Shown here: positions 33,263-41,821 of the stretch, in pieces | Layout of the letters: the number at the start of each line of letters is the position of its first letter | How positions within the stretch are numbered: position 1 is the stretch's first letter | NCBI GenBank assembly: GCA_025056455.1 | Contig: JANWVY010000002.1 | Coordinates: 1 to 64,000, forward strand | DNA from: Bryobacteraceae bacterium | Lineage (GTDB): Bacteria; Acidobacteriota; Terriglobia; Bryobacterales; Bryobacteraceae | Reading direction: 5' to 3' | DNA: 64,000 nt | Notes under the pieces: model-generated | Told to the model about the DNA's origin: nothing | Database searches by the model: none | Seen by the model: only the letters and a program-made list of their open reading frames with translations | Program-made: the position numbers and the translations under genes

Positions 33263-33885
33263 CGGAAATCTCCCAAAGCAGCCCTCATCTTTTGCGTGGC
33301 GCGAAACAAACAGTTCTTGGTCGCCTCTTCGCTCGCGCCCAGTATCTCGCCGATGGCCCGCAATCGCATGCCGTGGAAGTGGCGTAATTCAAAGACCATC
33401 CGCTCGCGGGGCGTCAGTTGCGAAAGCGCGCGATCGATCCGCTCGCCGAGCTCTTGGCTCGTCAACTTGCGTTGCGGATCGCTGGCGGGATGGTCGGCGG
33501 GCAGCGAGGAAGTCCGGTCGACAAGCCCGTCCTCGGTTTCCAAGCAAACGGGCTCTTCTTTGCGCACCTTACGTTTCCGCAACCAGTCCAAGCAAAGGTT
33601 CGTGACAATCCGAAACAGCCAGCTGCGAAAGCTGCAATCAAAACGGAAATTTCGGATGTTTCTGTGAACGCGAAGAAAGGTCTCCTGATAGACGTCAAAG
33701 GCATCCTCTTCATTTCGCAAGAGGTTGAAGGCCAGCCGGAGCACAGCTTGGTCGTAAGCTTGGACAAGAGCTTCAAAGGCAGCGGCATCGCCCTTTTGCG
33801 CCGCGCGAATGAGCTCTCCCTCTTCAGCTGAGCTTGGAACCTCGACCTGCGCTAAGACTGGTATCGCTTGGCCCTCTCCGCTCAC
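33259..33885 (-). CDS. ECF RNA polymerase sigma factor (RpoE-like)
   Basis: 208 residues. Region 2 is clear (FEALVQAYDQAVLRLAFNLLRN, DVYQETFLRVHRNIRNFRF, FRSWLFRIVTNLCLDWLRKRK), followed by an unusually long acidic linker and region 4 (LSQLTPRERMVFELRHFHGM, IGEILGASEEATKNCLFRA). It starts from GTG with no ideal ribosome site. Coupled with the anti-sigma gene (ATGA overlap), so activity is released by a membrane or periplasmic signal. Confidence 0.9.
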   Translation of the reverse strand: MSGEGQAIPVLAQVEVPSSAEEGELIRAAQKGDAAAFEALVQAYDQAVLRLAFNLLRNEEDAFDVYQETFLRVHRNIRNFRFDCSFRSWLFRIVTNLCLDWLRKRKVRKEEPVCLETEDGLVDRTSSLPADHPASDPQRKLTSQELGERIDRALSQLTPRERMVFELRHFHGMRLRAIGEILGASEEATKNCLFRATQKMRAALGDFR

Positions 33886-33991
33886 TCACCGTGTATAGAC
33901 GTATGTGGGGGAAAAACGTCACCCTCCGGCGACCCGTTTGAAAGCCTCCGCCGCACTGAGAGCAGCCAGACGCCCGTTCGGCGGTTTGGCG

Positions 33992-35698
33992 CTAAGCCTC
34001 CAGCGCGAGATCAATGGTTTTCCGCGCCGGATCGAGCTTCGTGATTCTAAAAGTTCTTACCTCGCCGGGCCGAAGCTTCGGAGGACCTTCTTGCTTGGGC
34101 TCTGGCGCCCCTTGCTTCCAACGCGCCGCGAGCATGGCGGTGAGGGAAGCAACGTCGGCTTTGCCGGTTTGGGAAGGAGGCGGGGCAGCAGCCGGCTCGT
34201 TTTTTGGGAACCGGTAAACGCCGGTCACTCCTTCAGCCAGCTCCACTTTGGCCATAACCGCGTCCACGGACACCACACGTCCGCTGATCGTTTCTCCGAC
34301 CTGATGGCTTGCTAAAAACTCATCCAGTACGGTCGGCTCCAGTTGTTTCATGCCCAAACGGATGCGGCGTTTTTGTTTGTCGACCTCTAGCACCAGAGCG
34401 CGCACCTTTTGCCCAGGGGAGAGAACTTCTTTGGGGTGCTCCAGCCGCCGCTCGCGCGTGATATCAGCAATGTGAATTAAACCTTCAAGTCCTCCGCCAA
34501 GATCGACGAAGGCGCCGAATTTGGCGATATTCGTGATGGGCACATCTTCGACCAAGCTTCCGACGGGGAAGCGTTTGTCCGCTTCTTCCCACGGATCTCC
34601 GAGGGCCTCTTTCAAACCAAGCGAAATGCGTTTTTCGGCCGGCTTGATATCAAGCACCACCACCTCTACGGCATCGCCGACTTGGACCACCTCCGAAGGT
34701 TTTTTGATGCGGCGGCCCCAGGCAAGCGAAGACAAATGCACGAGGCCATCGACACCCGGGCTAATTTCCACGAAGGCGCCGAAGTCGGCCAAGCGCACCA
34801 CCTTGCCCCTCACGCGATCGCCGACCTTCAGGTTTTGAGTCGTGACAGTCCAAGGGTCAGGCGTGAGCTGCTTCATGCCAAGCGAGATGCGCTTGGATTC
34901 TGGATCCACTTTGAGGACTTTGACTTCCACCGAATCCCCAACAGAAACCAGGTCCCCAGGCTTGGCTGCGCGGTTCCAAGACATGTCGGCCACATGGAGC
35001 AGACCGTCGATGCCGCCGAGATCGACAAACGCGCCGTACTCGGTGACTGTGCGCACAGTGCCGTGAAGCACAGCGCCCTCGCGGATGCTGGCAAAGGCTC
35101 GCTCTTTTGCGAGCGCAGCTTCTTCTTCTAACAGCGAGCGGCGGTCCACCACAACATCTTCGGTGGCGGTGTCCAACTTGGTAATGAGGCAGCGGATCTC
35201 CTGCCCCACCAAGCTCTCCATCTCCATCGGATCGCGGGCGCCGCTGCGCGAGGCGGGCAGAAAAGCCCGGACGCCAACATCAACCCGTAAACCACCCTTC
35301 ACGACTTCCACCACGCGACCCGCGACGGGCGTTTTTTCTTCAAACGCCTTTTCAAGTTGGGACCAGTCGAAGACGCGTTTGGCGCGCAGCATCGACAGCT
35401 CATAGTAGCCTTCTTCGTTGCGGCCAGTGATTACCACCGGCAGCAGGTCACCCGGCTTGATTTCACTCGCAGCGGTCAGCTCTGGCAAGCGGCTGCGGTC
35501 GATTACGCCCTCCATTTTCCGGCCAATGTCGACCAGAATTTGTTCCTGGCTCACCTTGATGACGGTGCCTTGAAGCGTTTCACCTTGGCCTTCGTTGGAA
35601 TGCTCGTGTTCAAACTGCAAGAGGATGTCGCCGAAGGTCGACTCAGTGGCTTGAGCCTGCTCCTGGGGCGATGGATCCGTTGGATTTGCGAGACTCAT
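33992..35698 (-). CDS. rpsA: 30S ribosomal protein S1
   Basis: 568 residues with six S1/OB RNA-binding units: TLQGTVIKVSQEQILVDIG, VAGRVVEVVKGGLRVDVG, LHGTVRTVTEYGAFVDLGG, VRGKVVRLADFGAFVEI, VEDVPITNIAKFGAFVDLGG, and a less regular last one (ISGRVVSVDAVMAKVELAEG). S1 brings mRNA to the 30S subunit. A Pro/Ala-rich linker near 495-530 and a short C-terminal piece replace part of the final repeat. The start lies only 40 bp from the divergent histidine kinase gene. Confidence 0.93.
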   Translation of the reverse strand: MSLANPTDPSPQEQAQATESTFGDILLQFEHEHSNEGQGETLQGTVIKVSQEQILVDIGRKMEGVIDRSRLPELTAASEIKPGDLLPVVITGRNEEGYYELSMLRAKRVFDWSQLEKAFEEKTPVAGRVVEVVKGGLRVDVGVRAFLPASRSGARDPMEMESLVGQEIRCLITKLDTATEDVVVDRRSLLEEEAALAKERAFASIREGAVLHGTVRTVTEYGAFVDLGGIDGLLHVADMSWNRAAKPGDLVSVGDSVEVKVLKVDPESKRISLGMKQLTPDPWTVTTQNLKVGDRVRGKVVRLADFGAFVEISPGVDGLVHLSSLAWGRRIKKPSEVVQVGDAVEVVVLDIKPAEKRISLGLKEALGDPWEEADKRFPVGSLVEDVPITNIAKFGAFVDLGGGLEGLIHIADITRERRLEHPKEVLSPGQKVRALVLEVDKQKRRIRLGMKQLEPTVLDEFLASHQVGETISGRVVSVDAVMAKVELAEGVTGVYRFPKNEPAAAPPPSQTGKADVASLTAMLAARWKQGAPEPKQEGPPKLRPGEVRTFRITKLDPARKTIDLALEA

Positions 35699-35738
35699 GG
35701 GGAAAGTAAACCTTCATTTTGGCACAATCAGGGTGGAG

Positions 35739-36992
35739 ATGTCGGAAAGCGCAAAGCCTTGGGTGAGGCCCCAGGACTTTGTGTGGATCCTGCTTTTTGG
35801 CGGGCTCGCGCTTGCAAGTCCAGACCGCTCTGCTTACGAGATTGAACTGCTGTTGGCCCTGGCCGCGTTGCAGCTGGCCGAACCACGTCTTCGTTTTTTT
35901 GAAACCGACCGGGGAAAGATTTTGCTGGTCTTGCTGAAGCTGGTTGCCGGTTTCCTGCTGATTGGCTTCACCGGTGGAATCACCAGCAGCTACCATCTGA
36001 TCTTGCTCTTGCCAGTGGTTTCAGCGGCAACCTCCTTTGGGCTGGTGGGTACGATGCTTTGTACGGCGCTGGCCTGCGCCAGCTATCTGATTTTTCTTCA
36101 TCCGGTGTTTCTTGATCCGCAAAGATGGGAGCTGACGCGCGAGGGAGTGAGTGTGGTCAGCTTGCGGGTGATGTTTTTACCGGTGGTCGCGTTTTTGACC
36201 AATGAGCTGGCCCGCGCCAACCGCGAAGCCGCTAAGCGTTATCAGGCTGCGGCGGCAGAACTGGCTGCCGCCAATCAAAGCCTCCAGCAGGCAACCGAGG
36301 CCATGCGTCGCTCGGAGCGTCTAGCGGCGCTCGGACAGATGAGCGCAGGACTGGCTCACGAGCTTCGAAACCCGCTCGGCACGGTCAAGGCTTCGGCGGA
36401 ATTGCTGGCGCAGAAGCTGGCAACGGCGGATGAGCTGAGCCGGGAACTAGCTGGCTTCATCACGACCGAAGTCGACCGCGCCAACGCCCTCGTGACCAAA
36501 TTCCTCGATTTCGCCCGGCCGTTGCGGCTGCAGCGCAGCCTAGCAGAGTTGAGTAACGCTCTCGATCAAGCAGTGGAGAGGTTCAAACGGCACGTTCCGC
36601 CCTTCCCAGTAACTGTCTATAAAAATTACTCTCCCGACATCCCTCCCTTCGCCATGGATGTGCAACTTGTCGAGCAGGTGGTCTATAACCTGCTCGTGAA
36701 CGCTGCGGAGGCTAGCCCCCCAGGCGCCGCTGTAACCCTGAAAACCCGTCCCGTAAACAACTCTGCCGAAATTTCGGTGATCGACCGTGGAAGCGGCATC
36801 GACCCGGCGCACCTCGAAGCGATTTTTAACCCGTTCTTTACGACAAAGCGCCAGGGCATTGGCATGGGACTACCCATCGTTGCGAAGATAGTGGACGAGC
36901 ACGGGGGAAAGATTTCGCTAGAAAGTCAACTCGGTGTGGGCAGCACGTTTCGGGTTCTGCTTCCCTTGGATGCTCCGCAAACGAGTCCATGA
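35739..36992 (+). CDS. Membrane sensor histidine kinase (NtrB/AtoS-like)
   Basis: About 417 residues from the ATG at 35739 (GGTGGAG before it). Five or six membrane helices fill residues 12-155, then a coiled-coil linker, the phospho-acceptor His207 in AGLAHELRNPLG, the N box VVYNLLVNAAEA, and ATP-lid motifs DRGSGID, FFTTKRQGIGMGL. No PAS or large periplasmic loop, so the signal is probably sensed within the membrane. Its stop overlaps the start of the response regulator by 4 bp; the two are a cognate pair. Confidence 0.9.
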   Translation: MSESAKPWVRPQDFVWILLFGGLALASPDRSAYEIELLLALAALQLAEPRLRFFETDRGKILLVLLKLVAGFLLIGFTGGITSSYHLILLLPVVSAATSFGLVGTMLCTALACASYLIFLHPVFLDPQRWELTREGVSVVSLRVMFLPVVAFLTNELARANREAAKRYQAAAAELAAANQSLQQATEAMRRSERLAALGQMSAGLAHELRNPLGTVKASAELLAQKLATADELSRELAGFITTEVDRANALVTKFLDFARPLRLQRSLAELSNALDQAVERFKRHVPPFPVTVYKNYSPDIPPFAMDVQLVEQVVYNLLVNAAEASPPGAAVTLKTRPVNNSAEISVIDRGSGIDPAHLEAIFNPFFTTKRQGIGMGLPIVAKIVDEHGGKISLESQLGVGSTFRVLLPLDAPQTSP

Positions 36993-38362
36993 AAACGCGC
37001 ATCCTGGTGGTTGAGGACGAAGAAAAGCTCCGCCGAGTCCTGGAGCTTCATTTTCAATCCTCGGGCTACGAGGTGGATCTAGCGGGCTCGGCCGAGGAGG
37101 CGCTAGCGCTCTCTGACCGCGCCCACGTCGTGTTAACGGACTTGAAGCTTCCCGGTGCAAGTGGCCAAGAACTGTTGCTTTCGCTCCAGCGCCAAAACCC
37201 TTCACTTCCCGTCATCGTGATGACCGCCTTTGGCACGGTGGAAACAGCCGTTGAGGCGATGAAAAACGGCGCCTACGATTTCGTGCTGAAGCCGTTTTCG
37301 CTTGACCATCTCCGCCGGGTGATCGAAAAGGCGCTCGAGGTCAGCACCTTGCGCGAGGAGAACCGGAAACTGAAAGAGGAGCTCGGTCAGCGGTATGAGT
37401 TCGACAATCTGGTGGGCTCCTCGCGCGCCATGCAGGAAATCTTCGCAGTTGTGGCTCGTGTGGCTCCCACGCGGGCGACGGTCCTGCTGTGCGGGGAAAG
37501 CGGCGTCGGCAAAGACATGATTGCCCGCGCAATTCACCATCACTCCCCCCGCCGCGACCGTCCTTTTGTGAAGATTAACTGCACGGCAATTCCCGAGAAC
37601 CTACTCGAAAGCGAGCTGTTTGGCTATGAGAAAGGCGCTTTCACCGGCGCGCACACAAACAAGCCTGGCAAATTCGAACAAGCCGATTCCGGCACCGTGT
37701 TTCTCGACGAAATTGGCGATGTTCCTCCGTCGATCCAGGTCAAGCTTTTGCGCGTCCTCCAAGAGCGGGAGTTTGAAAGGCTCGGTGGCAACCGAACGCT
37801 CAAAATTGACGTGCGTGTGATTGCCGCCACCAACGTCGACCTTCGCGAGGCGCTTGAGCAAGGCACGTTTCGAGAAGACCTCTACTACCGTTTGAATGTC
37901 GTCCCCATCAATATTCCTCCCTTGCGCGAGCGCAAGGAAGATATTCCCGCCTTGGCGCGGCATTTCCTGCGCAAACACGCTGCTGATCTCGGCAGCGCAG
38001 TGGAGGAGATTTCCGAGCAGGCCATGGCCAAGCTCATGGATTATCACTGGCCGGGCAATGTACGGGAGCTGGAAAACGTGATCGAGCGGAGTCTTGTGCT
38101 GTGCTCGCGGACGAAGCTGGAAGCAGGCGACATCCGCTTGGATACCGTTCCGCGTTCCAAAGCGGCGGTCAGTAGTTCTTTCCTGCCAGAAGGCATGTCG
38201 CTGGAAGAGTACGAACAATCTTTGATTCGCGAGGCTTTGCGTCGCAGCGGGGGAAACAAGAGCCAAGCCGCGCGGCTGCTTGGACTGACACGGAATGCCC
38301 TGCGCTACAGGCTCTCGCAAATGGGACTTGAACAGGACAAAGACTCGGCCGAAAAGGATTAG
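36989..38362 (+). CDS. Sigma54-dependent response regulator (NtrC family)
   Basis: 457 residues: receiver domain with Asp51 (VLTDLKLPG), AAA+ domain with Walker A GESGVGKD (169-176), the sigma54-contact loop GAFTGA (216-221), Walker B VFLDEIG (Asp240, Glu241), the arginine-finger stretch LYYRLNVVP, and a C-terminal Fis-type helix-turn-helix (NKSQAARLLGLTRNALRYRL). All functional motifs are intact, so it should activate sigma54 promoters after phosphorylation by the kinase in front of it. Its target genes are not shown by the window. Confidence 0.95.
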   Translation: MKTRILVVEDEEKLRRVLELHFQSSGYEVDLAGSAEEALALSDRAHVVLTDLKLPGASGQELLLSLQRQNPSLPVIVMTAFGTVETAVEAMKNGAYDFVLKPFSLDHLRRVIEKALEVSTLREENRKLKEELGQRYEFDNLVGSSRAMQEIFAVVARVAPTRATVLLCGESGVGKDMIARAIHHHSPRRDRPFVKINCTAIPENLLESELFGYEKGAFTGAHTNKPGKFEQADSGTVFLDEIGDVPPSIQVKLLRVLQEREFERLGGNRTLKIDVRVIAATNVDLREALEQGTFREDLYYRLNVVPINIPPLRERKEDIPALARHFLRKHAADLGSAVEEISEQAMAKLMDYHWPGNVRELENVIERSLVLCSRTKLEAGDIRLDTVPRSKAAVSSSFLPEGMSLEEYEQSLIREALRRSGGNKSQAARLLGLTRNALRYRLSQMGLEQDKDSAEKD

Positions 38363-38379
38363 GCTGGCATGGATTTCGC

Positions 38380-38398
38380 GCTGGCTAGGAAGGCCAGC
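38380..38398. terminator. Candidate bidirectional terminator hairpin
   Basis: GCTGGC (38380-38385) and GCCAGC (38393-38398) form a 6-bp stem with a 7-nt loop in the 54-bp gap between two convergent genes. There is no T tract on either side, so it is only a weak candidate. Confidence 0.3.
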
Positions 38399-38416
38399 AC
38401 CAGAACCGCGCGAACC

Positions 38417-39763
38417 TCAACCCGTAGCCGCATAGCGCTTGAGCTTGGCATACAAGGTGGAGCGATCGATGCCAAGCAAGCGCGCGGTCTTGGAATGGTT
38501 TCCGCCGCACTGCCGGAGCGTCGTGAGAATATGCTGTTTTTCCAGTTCTTTGAGGCTCTGTCCGCAACCCGGCCGCAGGGCCAACTCGGGGCCGAAAACA
38601 TGGGCCAAAGCGCTCTCATCCAGCATTTGGCCAGGTGAGAGGATCAAGGCTCGTTCAAGGACATTCTTGAGCTCTCGCAAGTTCCCCGGCCAGGGGTAGC
38701 GAGTAAGAAGTTGGAGGGCGGCTGAGCTCAGCTCCGGAGTGGTGGAGCGGTTCAAATCGGCAGACAGTTGACGCAGGAAGAAGTGTACCCAGCTCGGAAT
38801 GTCAGCTTGCCGTTCCCGTAAGGGAGGCACTTCGAGGCAGCAGCGAGCCAATTGCAGCCGCAGCTCAGCCAGAAAAGCGCCCTGGCGGACTTGCTCCTCG
38901 AGTCGCTCGCCGGTGCTGGCAATCACCCGGCAGTCGACTGCAACCGGTGCCCCTCCCCCGAGGCGCACAATTTCTTTTTTTTGGATGGCGCACAGCAGCT
39001 TGGCCTGAACGCTCATGGCCACCTGTTCAATCCCATCGAGAAACAGCGTACCGCCCTCAGCAAGTTCGAACACTCCCTTTTTGCGCGGAGCCGGCCAAGC
39101 GAAGGCGTCTTCTTCAGAACCAAAAAGCTCGCTTTCCAGAGAACTGGCCGGCGCGGCGCAAGAGACACGGACAAACGGCCGGTGCCTTCGCGGGCTGCGC
39201 TGGTGAATGGCCCGCGCCAGAAACTCTTTGCCCGTAGCCTCTTCTCCCACGATGAGCACCGGGGCATCGCTGAAGGCTGCCAGTTCCACGAATTCGTGCA
39301 TGCGCTTACTCGCCGGGCTGTCGCCGATCCGCTCCGCAAGGGGGAGGATCGTCTGTATGAATTCACGCAGTTGGGTGATTTCACGCTGCGCCCTGGTGTA
39401 GACCACACATCGGGAGAGGGCTTGCAGTAAGGACTGCGGGTTTACCGGCTCCAGGAGAATGTCGCTGGCTCCCGGCTTGAATCCCTCTCTTAGAGAGCCT
39501 TCAGAAACGGGGTCTGCAATCAAAATGATCGATATCTCCGGCTCGTTCCGCCGGACCTTCGCCAGCCCCTCCATGGCCCGCACCGCGAGCTTCGCGTCCG
39601 CAAGAATCACATCGAATCGCCGCCGCCGCAGAAGCGTTTGCGCTTGTTCGATTGTGGAAGCCGTTTCGACAAAGTAGTCCCTCTGTTGAAGCCATCGGAC
39701 AAGAGATTCACCTCGGTCAACGATCCCGTTGAGAATCAAAACGTTTCCACTGTCACCGCACAT
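38417..39763 (-). CDS. Degenerate NtrC-like regulator lacking the sigma54-contact motif
   Basis: 448 residues with the NtrC layout: receiver-like domain, AAA+ domain, Fis-type helix-turn-helix (NHSKTARLLGIDRSTLYAKL). The receiver keeps an Asp (ILADAKL) but lacks the acidic pair near the N-terminus. In the AAA+ domain Walker A is present (GEEATGKE 173-180), but GAFTGA is replaced by DAFAWP (219-224) and the Walker B Glu by Gly (FLDGI). It should therefore not be able to remodel sigma54 holoenzyme and may act as a DNA-binding repressor or modulator. Divergent (211 bp) from the multiheme cytochrome gene. Confidence 0.85.
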   Translation of the reverse strand: MCGDSGNVLILNGIVDRGESLVRWLQQRDYFVETASTIEQAQTLLRRRRFDVILADAKLAVRAMEGLAKVRRNEPEISIILIADPVSEGSLREGFKPGASDILLEPVNPQSLLQALSRCVVYTRAQREITQLREFIQTILPLAERIGDSPASKRMHEFVELAAFSDAPVLIVGEEATGKEFLARAIHQRSPRRHRPFVRVSCAAPASSLESELFGSEEDAFAWPAPRKKGVFELAEGGTLFLDGIEQVAMSVQAKLLCAIQKKEIVRLGGGAPVAVDCRVIASTGERLEEQVRQGAFLAELRLQLARCCLEVPPLRERQADIPSWVHFFLRQLSADLNRSTTPELSSAALQLLTRYPWPGNLRELKNVLERALILSPGQMLDESALAHVFGPELALRPGCGQSLKELEKQHILTTLRQCGGNHSKTARLLGIDRSTLYAKLKRYAATG

Positions 39764-39974
39764 GTGCGAGAACCTCTCTGGCGCCGACAGCAGTTAGCCT
39801 CTTGGTTGTCACTCTCAGTGAGCAGAAAGCACAACCCGCCAACCAACTTCGTCACTGCGATTGCAAGCTGGCTTCCACTTCGGAGGAAAGAGACCGGAAC
39901 AGGCTCTTTGATGACTCCCGCTCCGCGTGATTGGGCCGAGTTTTGGAAAATAATCTGCAGGAAGGGGAAGTGTG

Positions 39975-41675
39975 ATGAGGGTCCATTGCCTCGCCCGAGC
40001 GGTTCTTTTTGTCCTACTCCCGGCTATCTTACTAGCTCAGGCACGGGAAGCAGACTGTAAGTCTTGCCACGATGCAGAGGCGAAGGTCTCCGCTTCTGCC
40101 CACGCTTCGCTTTCGTGTGACACCTGCCACGATCAGCACACGACCTATCCGCATCCTCAAGGGGTCGAGAAACCGGCCTGCGCAACCTGTCACAGCCAGC
40201 AAGCGGAAGCCACGTCGAAGAATGTTCACGGACTGGCGCTCAAGGCTGGCAACACGGGAGCTCCGGATTGTGCGACCTGCCACGGCGGCGGGCATGAGGT
40301 AGCGAAGGTGTCGGTTCCGCAATTTCGACAAACCTTGGCGGACACCTGTGGCATGTGTCACACCGAAGCAGCCGAAAAATTCAAAGCAAGCGTCCACGGA
40401 CAGGCGGTTGCTAAGGGGTTGAGGGGTGCTCCCACCTGCACGGATTGCCACGGCGAGCACACCATCCTGGCTAAGGATCAGATTGCTAGTCCGGTTCATC
40501 GCCGCAACATTCGCGACACCTGCGGTCGATGCCACGGCGATGTGCGGCTGGCCAGCCGGTTCGGTCTTCCTACAGACCGCGTCACCAGCTTCGACGCATC
40601 TTTTCATGGTCTCGCCGCCAAGGGTGGAGCTCAATCGGTCGCCAACTGCGCTTCTTGCCATGGCTTTCATGACGTACTGCCCTCGAGCGACCCGAAGTCG
40701 ATGATCCATCCCAGCAACCTGCCTCAAACTTGCGGGCAATGTCACCCCGGCGCAGGCACCCGCTTCTCACTCGGCACCATTCATTTCACGGAGGGCGGAA
40801 ACGAACCAGGTCCAGTCCGCTGGGTACGACTTGCTTATTGGATCCTCATTCCCTTCACCGTGGGTTTAATGTTTCTGCATCAAGCTGGCGACTGGATTCG
40901 CAAGCTCCTCACCTTGCGATTCCGCCCTGCATCGCCAGCTGCCGCCCCTCGGCCCAATGGCGAGCTGCGAATGTATCCCTTTGAACGAATTCAGCATGCG
41001 CTGCTAGCCGTCTCTTTCGTGGTGCTCGCTTGGACAGGCTTCGCCCTCAAGTGGCCCGATGCTTGGTGGGCCAAGCCGCTGGTCGCCTGGGAGTCTGTCT
41101 GGCCCGTCCGCGGCACTGTCCACCGGATCGCGGCTGTCGTCTTCATGATCTGTGGCGTGATGCATCTCGCTTCTCTGGTCTTGAGCCCGCGCCTGCGTCG
41201 TCACTGGATGGAGCTCATTCCTCACCGTCGCGATTTCCGGGAAGGACTGGCGATGCTCGCCTATAACCTCGGTCTGCGCAAAACGAAGCCGCAAGTTTCC
41301 CCCCACGGCTACGTCGAGAAGGTTGAATACTGGGCGGTGGTGTGGGGTGCGGTCATCATGGGCATTAGTGGCCTTCTCCTGTGGTTTAACACCTGGTCGC
41401 TACAGCAGTTCCCGAAGATTTGGCTAGATGTGGCCACCGCGGTCCACTATTACGAGGCGGTTTTAGCCTGCTTGGCAATCCTCGTGTGGCACTTCTACAC
41501 AGTGATCTTTGATCCAGAAGTCTATCCGATGGACCCAGCCTGGCTGACGGGACGAAGCGTCCGCAGACGGCAAGCCGGGCCTCATTCCCCGGAAGCCTCC
41601 CCGTTGTCAGAACCCGCTCCGGGTCTGGCTTCGGCTAGCCCCGCCCCAACCGCGGCCTCGCCATCGGCAGACTGA
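39975..41675 (+). CDS. Nine-heme cytochrome c fused to a membrane cytochrome b domain
   Basis: 566 residues. After a signal peptide come nine CxxCH heme motifs in residues 25-260 (CKSCH, CDTCH, CATCH twice, CGMCH, CTDCH, CGRCH, CASCH, CGQCH). One helix follows (AYWILIPFTVGLMFLHQAG), then a cytochrome b561/FdnI-like part with helices and His residues (RIQHALLAVSF, GTVHRIAAVVFMI, VHYYEAVLACLAILVWH). The C-terminus is a Pro/Ala/Ser tail. It probably moves electrons between the quinone pool and periplasmic carriers. The start at ATG 39975 is favoured by GGAAGGGGAAG just upstream. The partner enzyme is not nearby. Confidence 0.9.
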   Translation: MRVHCLARAVLFVLLPAILLAQAREADCKSCHDAEAKVSASAHASLSCDTCHDQHTTYPHPQGVEKPACATCHSQQAEATSKNVHGLALKAGNTGAPDCATCHGGGHEVAKVSVPQFRQTLADTCGMCHTEAAEKFKASVHGQAVAKGLRGAPTCTDCHGEHTILAKDQIASPVHRRNIRDTCGRCHGDVRLASRFGLPTDRVTSFDASFHGLAAKGGAQSVANCASCHGFHDVLPSSDPKSMIHPSNLPQTCGQCHPGAGTRFSLGTIHFTEGGNEPGPVRWVRLAYWILIPFTVGLMFLHQAGDWIRKLLTLRFRPASPAAAPRPNGELRMYPFERIQHALLAVSFVVLAWTGFALKWPDAWWAKPLVAWESVWPVRGTVHRIAAVVFMICGVMHLASLVLSPRLRRHWMELIPHRRDFREGLAMLAYNLGLRKTKPQVSPHGYVEKVEYWAVVWGAVIMGISGLLLWFNTWSLQQFPKIWLDVATAVHYYEAVLACLAILVWHFYTVIFDPEVYPMDPAWLTGRSVRRRQAGPHSPEASPLSEPAPGLASASPAPTAASPSAD

Positions 41676-41744
41676 AGGGCTCGGACTTTTTTTGGGCAGA
41701 TCGATCCCCACCAAGCCAACATCAACTTTTCAGTGCGCCTCCCG

Positions 41745-41773
41745 TTGACAGCGGGCCGAGGACGCCGCACAAT
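41745..41773 (+). promoter_or_regulatory. Sigma70 promoter of the GntR-ABC operon
   Basis: A perfect TTGACA at 41745-41750 and CACAAT at 41768-41773 (four of six matches) are 17 bp apart. The expected start of transcription, near 41780, falls immediately before the inverted repeat proposed as operator. Confidence 0.55.
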
Positions 41774-41782
41774 GATACTGTA

Positions 41783-41807
41783 CTAGTTCACTAGCTCAGT
41801 AATACTG
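41783..41807 (+). promoter_or_regulatory. Candidate GntR/YtrA operator
   Basis: CTAGT-TC-ACTAG (41783-41794) is a perfect inverted repeat and CAGTA-A-TACTG (41797-41807) a second one beside it, between the promoter and the ATG at 41822. Position and symmetry fit autoregulation by the GntR protein encoded next. Confidence 0.5.
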
Positions 41808-41821
41808 AAAGGCCTCGGGAA

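Noticed and set aside
37601-38320. Long open frame (about 239 codons) antisense to the NtrC-type gene
   Set aside because: The opposite strand encodes all AAA+ motifs; high GC makes such antisense frames common.
39944-39959. Sigma54-like element (GG 39945-39946, GC 39957-39958) before the multiheme gene
   Set aside because: Spacing fits, but the implied transcript start (about 39970) lies after the ribosome site GGAAGGGGAAG, so the message could not use it; flanking bases also match the consensus poorly.
40032-40745. Long open frame antisense to the multiheme region
   Set aside because: The plus strand encodes nine CxxCH motifs in register; the antisense product matches nothing I know.
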